Source: Dugong dugon
Lineage: Eukaryota; Chordata; Mammalia; Sirenia; Dugongidae
NCBI GenBank assembly: GCA_030035585.1
Contig: CM057482.1
Span: 47,597,501 to 47,661,500, forward strand
Direction: 5' to 3'
Length of the DNA: 64,000 nt
This document shows, one piece after another, positions 37,252 through 48,601 of this stretch (position 1 is its first letter; the number at the start of each line of letters is the position of its first letter). The position numbers and the translations under genes were made by a program. Below the pieces are notes generated by a model. The model was not told the DNA's origin. It did no database searches and worked only from the letters and a program-made list of their open reading frames with translations.

Positions 37252-37869
37252 TATTCTGGACCAAAACAAACAAACATGTCACAAACTAAAATTTACAAAG
37301 GTAATCTGAAATACAAAGCCAACTGTCAATCTTTCAAATCATCTCTTCTTCGTTCTTTATCAGTTTTGTCTCTGTACTCTTGCTTTTCTAGGAAGGGATA
37401 TTTACTTCCTGGCCTTAAATGTCTCCTGCCTTGTACTAAATGGCAAAAATAAGCCAGCCAAATAGCAACTCCTAATCACTCTGTAAACTGAAATGGTGTT
37501 CACAACAACAGTCAAGGACAAAAGAATGAAGGTTTCTTGTGATAAATATATCTTAGGCTATGCTGAAACACAGTGTAGTGGCTTTACTTCTCAAACAGAG
37601 TGCTCCAGCACAGGGGCACACAGCATGTACAACGGGACACGGAATCACAAGGTGAACCTAGCACAGGGCTTTGGAGTATCAATTTTACTGGACTATTTTA
37701 AGGAAAACACTCTAATTTTTAAAAATACGTAATTATCAGTAATACATCAAATTTAAATGAATTTTTAAGATAATTCAGAAAATTCTACAATTGTGATCAT
37801 TCCTTTAAACTATGTCCCCAAGAGATATTCATTCACTCTCTTCTGACATCAGGAGGACTTCACTGTGCA

Positions 37870-38060
37870 AGTCCAAGATGTACTGATATAGTGGGGAGAA
37901 AACCCAACAACCAACATGGGTTCAAGTCCCAGATCTACCTCTTACAAACAAACTGTTTGACCTCGGCCAGGTCACTTACTCTCCTTTTCTCACCTGCAGA
38001 CTTAGGAGCCTATCACTTGTGATTTTATATACCTCTTAAATGGTAAGTTTCTATTCAAAT
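37870..38060 (+). mobile_element. MIR SINE
   Basis: 'gggttcaagtcccagatctacctcttac' region, ttgacctcggccaggtcact and tctccttttctcacctgcag follow the MIR core order. Confidence 0.65.
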
Positions 38061-39434
38061 GCAAGGCATGAGTAACATTTTATTTATGACATCAGTGGTT
38101 TTATCTAGTGCAAATGATATAGAAACCTTGGAAAAATATAAACTTCATACTTCAAAAATTATGATCTCTCTCCCATATGAAATTTTCCTTTCTTTCATTG
38201 CATTAAAAGAAATATTAGATTAGTGAAGCGACACACAGTTTTCTGCAGTCACAGACTAGAAAAAGCTAAGTGTGAATTATTGGGAGTTAAGTTATACGAA
38301 TCTAGGAAAGAAGATACAGACAATACTTAATTTTTTTAGAAGAAGCAAGAATAATCCTAGGAAGTAAAAGAAGATTGGATTCCTTCCTGATTGTTTTTGG
38401 AGAAGCCAAGACCAAGACATAACAAGTTGGTCCTCCACAGCTGTGCTGCTTGGCAACCAAAAGAATTTTCTGGTTCACTGTGCTGACCAAACTGTGAAAA
38501 AGGGAGCTGTCCCCACTGAGCAGCAGGGATAAGTAAGAAATCTGCACTGTAAAGAAGTAAGGGGCCTGGGTGCCAAATTTAAAGGTCACCAAACACAATG
38601 CAAGAAAAGTAAATATTTTAGGGTAGTAAAGACTAATTTGCTAATTTGAAAGTGTAGTGGTAAAAGTCTACTTTATTTACTTATGCATTCTTTGACAAAT
38701 CCAACTGTGTGAGCAAAAAATAGAATTAACTGTTAAAAAGGAGGGACATTTTTAAATGTTCTCAGCCAGTGTTTAAGACATATCCAGGGGCTTTCTCTTC
38801 CTCCCAACACCAAGAGCACATTGTTGGCCCAAGTGAAATTGTTATTTGTACAAAAAATCTTTTGTAGAGTCCATGAAACAGAATTGTTCAAACTAACTCT
38901 TGAGATAAGGACCCTAAAAATGGTTATAAACATATGATCTGCATTACAGTTAGTCTTGAACAAAATGATCTTTATCAGATTTCGTCTTAAGTTTTTCCAA
39001 CTCTTGACATTCAAATATTCTTTTTGCTCCAAAAGAATTAACGTGCTAACAGTTTTTTCAAAAAATAGAGACAACTACAGAGATTAGAGATGAACATTTA
39101 TCTCCGTTATAACACTAGTAGAATTTTAGTAAAAGGGTTGGAAATAATATCTATTTAAATTAAATTAAGAAAAAGCAAAAGATAAGAAGTTTACTTTTTC
39201 TGAGAGAGAAAACTGATATTTTTGTGTTTGATTTCCTTACATTTTGGAATGAAGGGTTACTGTAAAATCTTTAAATAAACTTTTAAAATAAACCTTTCTG
39301 ATAAAAGTAATATTTGGTCCGGTCTTTAAAAAGCCACTTTTGTTATTTTATGGCCATTCTAAAATGAGAATGTATCCCTGAGTCACAGACTCTCCTAATG
39401 CCGTTTTTCTGGGGATGTATATGCTTTGTCAGAC

Positions 39435-39600
39435 AACACAGCATAGCGGAAGGTGAGACCAATTGGCTTCCAAAGCTCTGTTTTCCTGTACTGTCTTTGA
39501 CACTAATGAGCTCTGTGATACTTAAGCTCTCTTGATCTCAACTTTCTTGTCTGTAAAGCTAAAACACTCGATTAGATCCGTGTTTCTAATTTTTACTTGT
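39435..39600 (+). mobile_element. MIR SINE, diverged, near first coding exon of CERS3
   Basis: cacagcatagcggaaggtga, 'atgagctctgtgatactta' and 'tcaactttcttgtctgtaaagc' follow MIR order. It sits about 200 bp on the intron side of exon 39797-39970. Confidence 0.55.
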
Positions 39601-39796
39601 TCAGCCTTTAGATACTTTTTGGTGTGAATCTGAACTCATGAACTCCTTAAATAGCTCTGAGGTCCCCCCCACTCCACCCAACAACCTGTAGGCCATTAGT
39701 GGCAACCTCTGGACAGTAGGTTCTTTAAGGACTTATTACTCTAGAACTGGTGTAAAGAAGGGGAATGGGAAGGAAGGACACACAAACACTACTTAC

Positions 39797-39970
39797 TTTT
39801 CAAAGAAATATCTGATAATCAGCAATCCAAAAGCATATGGAATTGTCATGTATAGATGAAAAGGTTTTACAAAAACAAGTCCATCATGATCTTCAAAATC
39901 TGACCACTTTATTGTTGGAGGAAGCCAGAATCTTTCCATCCAGAACCATTCTTTAAATGTCTGAAACATT
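39797..39970 (-). CDS. CERS3: CERS3 first coding exon (ceramide synthase 3, N-terminus)
   Basis: Ceramide synthase 3 is an ER membrane enzyme that N-acylates sphingoid bases with very-long and ultra-long acyl-CoAs, mainly in epidermis and testis (family knowledge). Read on the minus strand, the exon follows a pyrimidine-rich acceptor (ctatccctctag), has one untranslated base, then ATG at 39969-39967. It encodes 57 residues plus two bases, starting [20 protein letters not shown], and ends at a consensus donor gtaagt (39796-39791). The aromatic N-terminus and the WSD-EDHDG segment are typical of ceramide synthases. A hydrophobic stretch near residues 40-56 is the first membrane helix. No N-glycosylation sequon is seen here. 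The last partial codon AA is completed by G of the next exon to give Lys. The exon starts one base before ATG, so at least one 5' untranslated exon should lie further right. Confidence 0.95.
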
Positions 39971-40439
39971 CTAGAGGGATAGGAAAAGAATGCATTAGAC
40001 TTGTAAAATAAACAAACACTTAAAATTGAGATAATATTGCACATCATTGACTCAGAATACCTAAACCAGATAGCTTTGAAAAATAAGGGCAGAATGGAAT
40101 ACTATCATATAGTGGGTTTCATAATTCTCCATTGCATTAAACAGCAATTGCTCTGCCTACCCTCAGGACAATTTTGGCTGTAGCAGAGCAAACTGAAGTT
40201 TAACACACCACAGTTCACACTTTTGGCAGAACACATGTGAATATTATGGGTATGTACCTTTCTCTTATACGGTTCTATGTTATTAAAAATAATTTGACAA
40301 TAGGCTCTACAACTTCTACATGCAAAAGGTCAACCTCATGAAAGCTCCAAGTATGTATAAATCTTCACTAAGAACTTCCCTGGGAGATACAGGACAGGCA
40401 CATTTAACTTCATATTATAATAAGGAGTTGCAATTACTC

Positions 40440-40700
40440 TATTTCAACAAACACTTATAGAGATTCTATTATTTGTCAAGCGCTGTTGTGAGGCATGGAG
40501 GATACGGCGTTCCTAACTTGAGAATCTTATATTCTCGTGGGCAAGGCAAAACTGAACAGATGGCTTTGGTACATTTTTCAGGTACAATAATAAAGGTATA
40601 TACAAGGTGCTGTGGGAACAGGACAACAGGCCCTGTGCCAAGCCAGTCAGGGAAAGATAATTGGAACAGATGACTCCTGAGATGTCTTGAACAATAAGTG
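40440..40700 (+). mobile_element. L2 LINE 3' fragment
   Basis: tatttcaacaaacacttata, 'tcaagcgctgttgtgaggcatgg' region and ggacaacaggccctgtgcc follow L2 3' text. Confidence 0.5.
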
Positions 40701-40932
40701 AAAATAAGCCAGGGAAAGACATAAAAATGGGAAAGAGGGAATAGATGTTTTAAGGGCAGAAAATACTATGATCAAGTAACAATAAGCATAGAATAATACA
40801 GAATTAGATGTTTTAATATCACTGTTTAGTCTGTGGCTATATTGATCTTGCCATTTTGACCCTGAGGATGCTTTGATTTCATCTTTTAATGTTTAGTGAG
40901 AGAAAGGAGTCAAAATATCCTCAGATTCACAA

Positions 40933-41157
40933 TAACAACTACAACAAAGCCAAACCAGTTGTTACTGAGTCAATTCCGACTCATGGCAACCCCATATGTT
41001 TCAGAGTAGAACTGTGCTCCACAGGATCTTCAATGGCTATCACCTTTTGGAAGGAGACAGCCAGGTCTTTCTTCCAAATCACCTCTGTGTGGATTTGAAT
41101 CACCAACCTTTTGGCTAGTAGCCAAGCACTTAACCATTTGAGCCACTGAGGGATGCC
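40933..41157 (-). mobile_element. AfroSINE, older long type, reversed
   Basis: Reversed tail (actgagtcaattccgactca), caccttttggaaggagacag, ttggctagtagccaagcact, then taaccatttgagccactgag. Perfect 11-bp duplication cagattcacaa (40922-40932 and 41158-41168). Confidence 0.94.
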
Positions 41158-41332
41158 CAGATTCACAACAGGTGGTCAAAATAACTCTATGAAAACCTCT
41201 TGATTTGGAAATAACATGTATACATGAAAAACTATAAGCAGTTTGGTACTACTACAGCATAATAAAACCCTCTGGAAATTTCAATAAATTGTACAACTGT
41301 AAAAAAAATTAATTGGCAAACAAAAAACAAAA

Positions 41333-41408
41333 ACCATGGGGCAGTCCTATTCTGTCTCATGAGATCACTATGAGTAAGGATCAACTCAACGGCAAACAAC
41401 AACAGCAT
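41333..41408 (+). mobile_element. AfroSINE 3' fragment
   Basis: accatggggcagtcctattc, 'tgagatcactatgagtaagg' and 'atcaactcaacggcaaacaac' form the 3' third of an AfroSINE; the head is missing. Confidence 0.65.
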
Positions 41409-42217
41409 AATAATACAAAGTGTGCAATTGTGGGTTATAAATAGGTTCCAGACAGTCGAAGTTTATTGTCCTGGCATGATTATTAATAGCCCCCCTTTCT
41501 TGTTCAAAAGTGTCTCAGTTTGGACAGTAAGTCATATGGTCACTCTAATCAAAAGGCTGATGAGACAGGTAGGGCTAGGTCAGAGATGGTTTATAGTCCA
41601 TGGACTTCTGTTTATGGAATCCACTGAAGAGTATTTTGCAGAAAAATAAAATGATCAGATGTTTTAGAAGGTCACTTAGGCAGCCAGGTCCTCTGGGAGC
41701 CCATAGGGTGTTTTGGGTCAATCAGAAAAAGGATCCTACTCTAGGCAGATACAGCCCTTCAACCCAGTTTGCATGATTTTATGAGCAGATAAAGGGCTAG
41801 ATTTCAGCCCCCACAGTCTCTCTGGCCAGGCACATACATGGCAGCTCTGCTGGCAGTGAGACTGAGTACATTTCAGGAGATGGAACGACTGGAGAGCCAC
41901 TACTGCTGGAAAAGCATTAGAAGCAGTTAGAAATGGGAAGGCTTGCACTAAAGTAGAATCTGAATATGCTGATAAAAGTGTAGTTCATGAAATTAACATG
42001 GGATCCAAACTGGGTGGAGAATAAAGAGAGGCCAAGAGAAAAAGTGAGATTGAGAAGAAAACAGAAAACTCAAGGGACTGGAGGTCAATGAACAAGTGTG
42101 GTGGGAGTGGAACTAAGGGCCCAAGAAATCTGGAAGACTAGAACAGAGGTTAAGCTCAAAGAGCGGAATACTGAAGTTACAGATTACTAATTTCAGATGA
42201 GAAATAATTCCATTCCA

Positions 42218-42273
42218 TTTAGTGTGGGTATTTCTGAAGGACCTCCATATCCTTCAGAAATGCCCACACTAAA
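42218..42273. other. Near-perfect 24-bp hairpin with 8-base loop
   Basis: Left arm 42218-42241 (tttagtgtgggtatttctga, agga) and right arm 42250-42273 (tccttcagaaatgcccacac, taaa) are reverse complements except for one position, which would be a G:U pair if transcribed from the plus strand. The loop is cctccata. It lies about 2.2 kb 5' of the first CERS3 coding exon. I do not recognise it as a named miRNA or MITE. It could be a palindromic DNA-transposon remnant or an unannotated small-RNA precursor. Confidence 0.8.
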
Positions 42274-42504
42274 ACCAGTCATTGAACTGTGGTGAGATAA
42301 TTCCCTAACTCATTTTGCCTCTTATCTACTGTTTAGAGAAGTGTTCTTCCAAAGTAGTACTAGACCAGTCAAATTTACACCTGCAAGGTTGGTGCCCTTG
42401 GAGAGAAGCTACCTTCTTTTTCACATACTATCATTGTACTAAAACTACTACCCTGAGAGGGAAGGGTAAATCTGTTTACTCAAACACGGTGAAGTAAAGA
42501 TAAT

Positions 42505-42640
42505 CAACAAAGATTTCTTGAATGCTTCCTCTCTATTAGGCTTTGGGACTACAAAAAGGACAGGGATGATCCTGACTTCAGGGAGCTTACAACTGAGTCA
42601 AGAATGATGTGGATCTAGTCTAGGGAGGGTGCCATGAGAA
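42505..42640 (+). mobile_element. L2 LINE 3' fragment
   Basis: caaagatttcttgaatgctt, then 'ttaggctttgggactacaaa' and 'cctgacttcagggagcttac' match L2 3' end text. Confidence 0.55.
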
Positions 42641-43471
42641 CTGCTGAAAACTTTGTTAGGAAGGAAAAATTAATACACTTCGATGGCCCATTTGGTAGGG
42701 TAACTGAGGATTCAAGCTTGGTTGCCTGGGCCATCTGACATAACTGACCAAAAGACGAAATCAAAAGTGGAAATCCACTTTGAAGGGCACAACCAGATAT
42801 GGCTCAGAACAAGAGCGGGCACAAATCTTTGAGTCACATTCAGCTAAAATTCAAACTTCCTACAGAACTTAGAAACCAACCCAGACTTCAGAAGGCTCTC
42901 TGTAATGGACAAACCTTGGACCAGGCCTGTGTCCCTCAGTGGTGTCTGACCTAGACAGGCCTGCAAGGGCAAAGATATTGTTTTCCTAGAAATTTGCCTC
43001 AGCATGTTCATTATTTTATTGACTCCAAATTTAATAGACTAGGGCTCAGGGAACAAATAGCAACAGCAATGAATTAGTTTTTCTTTCAATATTGTTATAA
43101 TAACTGTCATACAAAATAGTTTGCTCACTCCTGAAATGCAACTCTAGACAGTACAGATTACTTTTTCCAGAATGAAATATAACAATAAAATAGTTAACAA
43201 TGGTTATGCAGGAGTTATCACTCTAAACTATCAGTCTAGACAATTCCTCATGCATTTATATGCAAGCAATGAATCAGGATTTATTGAAAGTCATGGTAAC
43301 TAACTTTAATACCTAATGTTTACAACATCTGAAGGAAGATAGAAAGAACTCAGAAGTTGAGGGTGATGCTCAAGAAAATGTTGTTCAAACTGAGGGAAAA
43401 AAAACTGCATTATTCACTCTTCATCGTTTGCCTCCAAACATCAATTATTGCTGCTTCAAAAGAGTTAAGAA

Positions 43472-44688
43472 CCCGTCCTCACACCATCCACAAAAATTAA
43501 CTCAAATTGAGTCACAGACGTAAATGTAAAAGTTAAAGCTATAAAACTCTTAGAAGAAAATAAAGGAGTAAATCTTCGTGACCTTGGGTTAGGCAAAGCC
43601 TTCTTAGATATGACACCAAAAGTACAAGCAACAAAGGAAGAAAATAAATTGGACCTTATAAAAATTAAAACCTTTTGTGCTTCAATGACACACAAGAAAG
43701 TGAAAAGACAATCTACATAATGGGAGAAGATATTTGCAAATCATGTATCTAATAAAGTACTTGTATCTAGAACATATAAAGAACTCCCACAACTCAATAA
43801 TAAAGATAAATCACACCTTTCAAAAATGGACAAAGTATCTGAATAGACATTTCACCAAAGAAGATATACAAATGGACAATAAGCACATGAAAAAATGCTC
43901 AACATCATTAACCATCAGAAAAATACAAATCAAAACCACAAGAAGATACCACTTCACACCCAAACCAAAAGGAGAAACAATAACAACTGTTGGCAAAGAT
44001 GTACAGAAATCGGAACCCTCATACATCGCTGGCGGAAATGTAAAATGGTGCAGCCACTCTGGAAAACAGTCTGGTAGTTTCTGAGAATGTTAAACATAGA
44101 GTTACCATGTGACTCAGCAATTCTACTCCTGGGTTTATACCCAAGAGAATTGAAAATACATGTCTACACCAAAAATCATTCACAAATATCCACAGCAGCA
44201 TTATCCATAATATTCAAAAAGTAGAAACAACCCAAATATTCATCAACTGATAAATGGATAAACATAATATGGCATATCCATATAATGAAATATTACTTGG
44301 CCATAAAAAGAAATGAAGTTCTGATAAATGCTACAACATGGATGAAACTTGAAAACAATAGGCTAAGTGAAATAGGCCAGACACAAACGACCACATATTG
44401 TATGATTTCATTTATATGAAATGTCCAGAACAGACAAATCCATAGAGATGGAAAGAAAGTTAGTAGTTCCTTACAGTGAGCAAGAGAAGAGTTGGGGGGA
44501 AATGGGAAGTGACCGCTAACAAGAACAGGGTTTCTTTTCTGCATGATGAAAATGTTCAAATATTGATTGTGGTGATGATTGCACAACTATGTGAATACAC
44601 TAAAAACCATTCAACTGTACATTTCAAGTGGGTGAACTGTATGGCAAGTGAATTATATGCCAGTTATATCTTTAAAAAAAGAAAAAAC
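43472..44688 (+). mobile_element. L1, 5' truncated, forward
   Basis: 1.2 kb covering the end of ORF2 and the 3'UTR (gggcttgtgg-free, older type): ttgggttaggcaaagccttc, gaagatacaaatggac region, tggataaacataatatggca and tgtggtgatgattgcacaac, ending in an A-rich tail. The 7-bp ttaagaa flanks it (43465-43471 and 44689-44695). Confidence 0.82.
43734..44084 (+). pseudogene. L1 ORF2 C-terminal remnant
   Basis: A 116-codon frame with [20 protein letters not shown] and [20 protein letters not shown], the conserved C-terminal region of L1 ORF2 preceding the Cys-rich motif. The Cys-rich part is shifted into the next frame ([15 protein letters not shown]). No active protein. Confidence 0.85.
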
Positions 44689-44695
44689 TTAAGAA

Positions 44696-45819
44696 GCCTT
44701 ATTCTCAGCTTCATCACTTTTTAACCTTTTCACCTTTTAACCCATGGCCCATCTTGAACTTCATCCTAGAGCTTCCTATTACTTTATTTATGGGGCTTAA
44801 GTTTTACCTCCTATATTTCACCTGAATCAAGTTTGTGCCCATGAATCCAGAAAAATAAATAAAGGAAGGAAAGATATATCCACTTTCAAACTTCTGCATG
44901 ATTTTGAAGTTTATGACTTTCTGGAAATTAAAAAAAAAAAAAATAGCATGCTTTAAAAAACAAGATGATGAACTCCCCTTAAGGAGAACTAGCTCTTCCA
45001 GATGGTGCCCCCTAAGGAAAAGGGTGTGAAGTCGACATTCATAAGTCAAAATCTTAGCCCTAGGCAGAAATGTAATAATTCAGGCTGTCCCCCCAGCCAG
45101 CTTCTTCACCATCCTTTAATTCTTCTCTCAAGCTGAGATCAGAGGCTAAACAGAGGGAGAAATGAGGTGAAGAAAACTAAGTTAGGCGTTCTCAGCTAAT
45201 CCTCCTTGCCACTTCAGTCCATTAGCAAGAAACAAGTCACATTCTCTTGGCCTCCCAATAGCTGCTTCTAAGGCTACAAGCCTGTGATAACCTGTAGCCA
45301 GTACCTCTGGTATCCTTTATAGTCACCTTTCCCTGACCCTACTGTACTGGATGTGTCATTTTGGAGGTAGCCCAGCATCCAGCCTTATGCTAGGCAGGTG
45401 AAATCACCACTGTGTGTGCAATGCCTTCCCCACTACAAAAGCCAAGGCAGACCATTCTCCATCTGCATACAGTCAGGAAATGGGATGGCCAAGGCTTGGC
45501 CAATTAGATGCTTTTCTCAGGACTTGGAATCTGAAGCAGACGTCAGTGATATCCAGCAGCAGAAAATGGCATCTGCCTATGATAAGAAGGCTGTTATCTT
45601 TCTGCTTCTTGGCCTTTCTAATCATCTTGGGTTCTACTGTCTTCCACAAATAGGGTCTACCAGCCTTCTTTCAATGTTGTGAGTCCCCAGTTATCTCCAA
45701 TAAAGTCCTTTGTTTGAGACAGTAAGAAAGAGATGGATTCTCGTGCCTACAACTAAGAACTCTGATACACCTAGCATCTTTCCTACCCTCCTGTAGGAGA
45801 AATTGGTAAGTCCTATTCA
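44696..45819. other. Mostly unassigned sequence
   Basis: No gene recognised. Around 45390-45790 the sequence (aggcttggccaattagatgc, ctccaataaagtcctttgtt) resembles an old mammalian interspersed repeat, but I cannot name it. The 79-94 codon frames there lack splice sites or recognisable motifs. Confidence 0.5.
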
Positions 45820-45849
45820 GTTTTCTGAACCTACATCCATGGAAAGAGA

Positions 45850-48400
45850 CGATGGAAAAGCTCAATAACATCAGTCAGAACAAGGCCAGGTGCCGACTGT
45901 GGAACAGACCATCAATTGCTCATATGCAAGTTCAAGTTGAAGCTGAAGAAAATTAGAACAAGTCCACAAGAGTCAAAGTATGACCCTGAGTCATACTTTC
46001 CCACCTGAATTTAGGAATCGTCTCAAGAATAGATTTGACGTATTGAACACTAATGACTAAAGACCAGACGAGTTGTGGAATGACATCAAGGACATCATAC
46101 ATGAAGAAACCAAGAGGTCATTAAAAAGACAGGAAAGAAAGAAAAGAGCAAAATGGATGTCAGAAGAGACTCTGAAACTTGCTCTTGAAAGTCAAGCAGC
46201 TAAAGCAAATGGAAAAAAAGATGAAGTAAAAGAGCTGAAGAGAAGATTTCAAAGAACGGCTTGAGAAGAACAAAGCAAAGTATTATAACGACATGCGCAA
46301 AGACCTGGAGGTAGAAAACCAAAAAAGGGAGAACACGCTCAGCATTTCTCAAACTGAAAGAATTGAAGAAAAAATTCAAGCTTCGAGTTGCCATATTGAA
46401 GTATTCTGCAGGGAAAATATTACACAATGCAGGAAGCATCAAAACAAGATGAAAGGAATACACAGAGTCACTATACCAAAAAGAACTGGTCAGTGTTCAA
46501 CCATTCCAGGAGGTCGCATATGATCACGAAGTGATGGTACTAAAGGAGGAGGTCCAAGCTGCACTGAAAGCACTAGGGAAAAACAAAGCTCCAAGAATTG
46601 ACGGAATACCAATTGAGATGTTTCAACAAATGGAGGCAGCGCTGGAAGTGCTCACTCATCTATGCCAAGAAACTTGCAAGACAGCTACCTGGCCAACTGA
46701 CTAGAAGAGATCCGTATTTATGCTCATTCCAGAGAAAGGTGATCCAACTGAATGCGGAAATTATCAAACAACATCATTAATATCACACACAAGTACAATT
46801 TTGCTGAAGATAATTCAAAAGCAGCTGCAGCAGTACATCAACAGGGAACTGTCAGAAATTCAAGCCAGATTCAGGAGAGGACATGGAACGAGGGATGTCA
46901 CTGTTGATGTCAGATGGATCCTGGCTAAAAGCAGGGAATACCAGAAAGATGTTTACCTGTTTTATTGACTATGCAAAGGCATTAGACTGTGTGGATCATA
47001 ACAAATTATGGATACCATTGAGAAGAGAGGGAATGCCAGAACACTTAATTGTGCTCATGAGGAACCTGTACATAGACCAAGAGCCAGTCGTTCAAACAGA
47101 ACAAGGGGATACTGTGTGATTTAAAGTCAGGAAAGGTATGCGTCAGGATTGTATCCTTTCACCATACTTATTCAGTCTGTATGCTGAGCAAATAATCCAA
47201 GAAACTTGAGTATATGAAGAAGAACAGGGCATCAAGATTGGAGGAAGACTCATTAATAACCTGTGATATGCAGATGACACAACCTTGCTTGCTGAAAGTG
47301 AAGAGGACTTGAAGCACTTACTGATGAAGATCAAAGACCACAGCCTTCAGTATGGATTACACTCAACATAAAGAAAACAAAAATCCTCACAACTGGACCA
47401 ATAAGCAACATCATGATAAATGGAGAAAAGACTGAATTTGTCAAGGATTTCATTTTACTTCGATCCACAATCAACACCCATGGAAGCAGCAGTCAAGCAG
47501 TCAAACAACACACTGTCTTGGGCAAATCTGCTGCAAAAGACCTCTTTAAAGTGTGAAAAAGCAAAGATGTCACTTTGAGGACTTAGATGCTGTCTTAGTC
47601 ATCTAGTGCTGCTATAACAGAAATACCTAGCTTTAACAAAGAGAAGTTTATTCTCTCACAGTCCAGTAGGCTGGAAGTCCGAAATAAGGGCGTCAGCTCC
47701 GGGGAAGGCTTTCTGTCTCTGTCAGCTCTGGAGGAAAGTCCTTGTCATCAGTCTTTCCTTGGTCTGGGAGCATCTCAGTGCAGGAACCTCAGGTCCAAAG
47801 GATGCGCTCTGCTCCTGGTGCTGCTTTTCTTGGTGGTATGAGGTCCCCTTGTCTCTCTGCTCGCTTCTCTCTTTTATATATCCAAACAGATTGGCTTAAG
47901 ACACTGTCTAATCTTGTAGACCTCATCAATATAACTGCCGCTAATCCATTTTATTACATCATAGTGATAGCATTTACAACACATAGAGAAATCACAACAG
48001 ATGATAAAATGGTAGACAATCATACAACACTGGGAATCATGACCTAGCCAAGTTGACAGACATTTTGGGGGGACACAATTCAGTCCATGACATTTTTGGG
48101 GGGACACAATTCAATCCATTACAGGTGCACATGACTCAAGCCATGGTATTTTCAATCGCCTCATATACACATGAAAGCTGGACACTGAATAAGGAAGACC
48201 GAAGAATTGTGCCTTTGAATTATGATGTTGGCGAAGACTATTGAATATACCATGGACTGCCAAAAGAACAAACAAATCTGTCTTGGAAGAAGTACAGCCA
48301 GAATGCTCCTTAGAAGCAAAGATGGTGAGACTATGTCTCACATACTTAGGACATGTTATGAGGAAGGATCAGTTCCTGGAGAAGTACATCACGCTTGGTA
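45850..48400 (+). pseudogene. RTE reverse transcriptase remnant
   Basis: Linker frame at 46073-46264 (IHEETKRSLKRQERKKRAKW), finger frame at 46720-46968 (LIPEKGDPTECGNYQTTSLI), and 46883-47119 (MPEHLIVLMRNLYIDQEPVV). The YADD codons near 47270-47281 are preceded by a stop, as in the copy at 9675. The LTR at 47591 interrupts the C-terminal part, which resumes at 48124. Many stops; inactive. Confidence 0.88.
47591..48123 (-). mobile_element. MaLR-like solo LTR in RTE
   Basis: Starts tgtcttagtcatctagtgct and ends tcaatccattaca; flanks gatgc (47586-47590) and ggtgc (48124-48128) are a 5-bp duplication with one change. Its last 60 bp contain two adjacent copies of an approximately 31-bp unit (catttttggggggacacaat and following). 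Confidence 0.9.
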
Positions 48401-48601
48401 AAGCAGAGGGTCAGTGAAAAAGAGGCAGACCCTCAAGGAGATGGACGAACACTGTGGCTGCAACAATGGGCTCCAGCATAATGATTGTGAGGATGGCACA
48501 GGACTGGGCACTGTTTCATTCTGTTGTACATAGTGTCACTATGAGTCGGAATTGACTGGACGACACCTAATAACAACAACAATGTTTGGTTTTCTGAACC
48601 T

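Larger units (their letters stand above)
15886..39796 (-). other. CERS3 intron between first and second coding exons (23.9 kb)
   Basis: Bounded by donor gtaagt (39796-39791) and acceptor ttttgtag (15893-15886). Most of it is nested LINE, LTR and SINE sequence. Stretches without an identified element are 15886-16317, 23216-23945, 35704-36494, 36701-37027, 37265-37869, 38061-39434 and 39600-39796. I see no other coding exon in them, although a small alternative exon could be missed. Confidence 0.85.
39971..43464 (-). other. Region immediately 5' of the first CERS3 coding exon
   Basis: Because the first coding exon begins one base before ATG, untranslated 5' exons and the promoter should lie here or further right. 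I could not pick out an untranslated exon or a CpG-rich promoter. It holds an L2 fragment, a full AfroSINE, a SINE 3' fragment, a second L2 fragment and a strong hairpin. The stretches 39971-40440, 41409-42217 and 42640-43464 contain nothing else I recognise. Confidence 0.6.
45833..48588 (+). mobile_element. RTE LINE, 5' truncated, with nested LTR
   Basis: Perfect 13-bp duplication gttttctgaacct (45820-45832 and 48589-48601). Net about 2.2 kb of RTE, from the end of the endonuclease (acatccatggaaagagacga) to the tail (acacctaataacaacaacaa). It is split by the LTR at 47591-48123 within the C-terminal coding part. This is the best uninterrupted reference here for the endonuclease-polymerase linker. 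Confidence 0.95.

Noticed and set aside
37493-37732. 79-codon plus-strand frame with a protein-like look
   Set aside because: No family recognised, no splice context, opposite to CERS3, and of a length expected by chance.
45398-45682. Overlapping frames of 94 and 79 codons
   Set aside because: Sequence resembles an unnamed old repeat with an AATAAA near its end; no motif or splice sites.
8481-48588. Recent horizontal transfer of the RTE/BovB elements
   Set aside because: The family is known for horizontal transfer, but these copies are diverged and typical for Afrotheria; nothing here shows a recent event.
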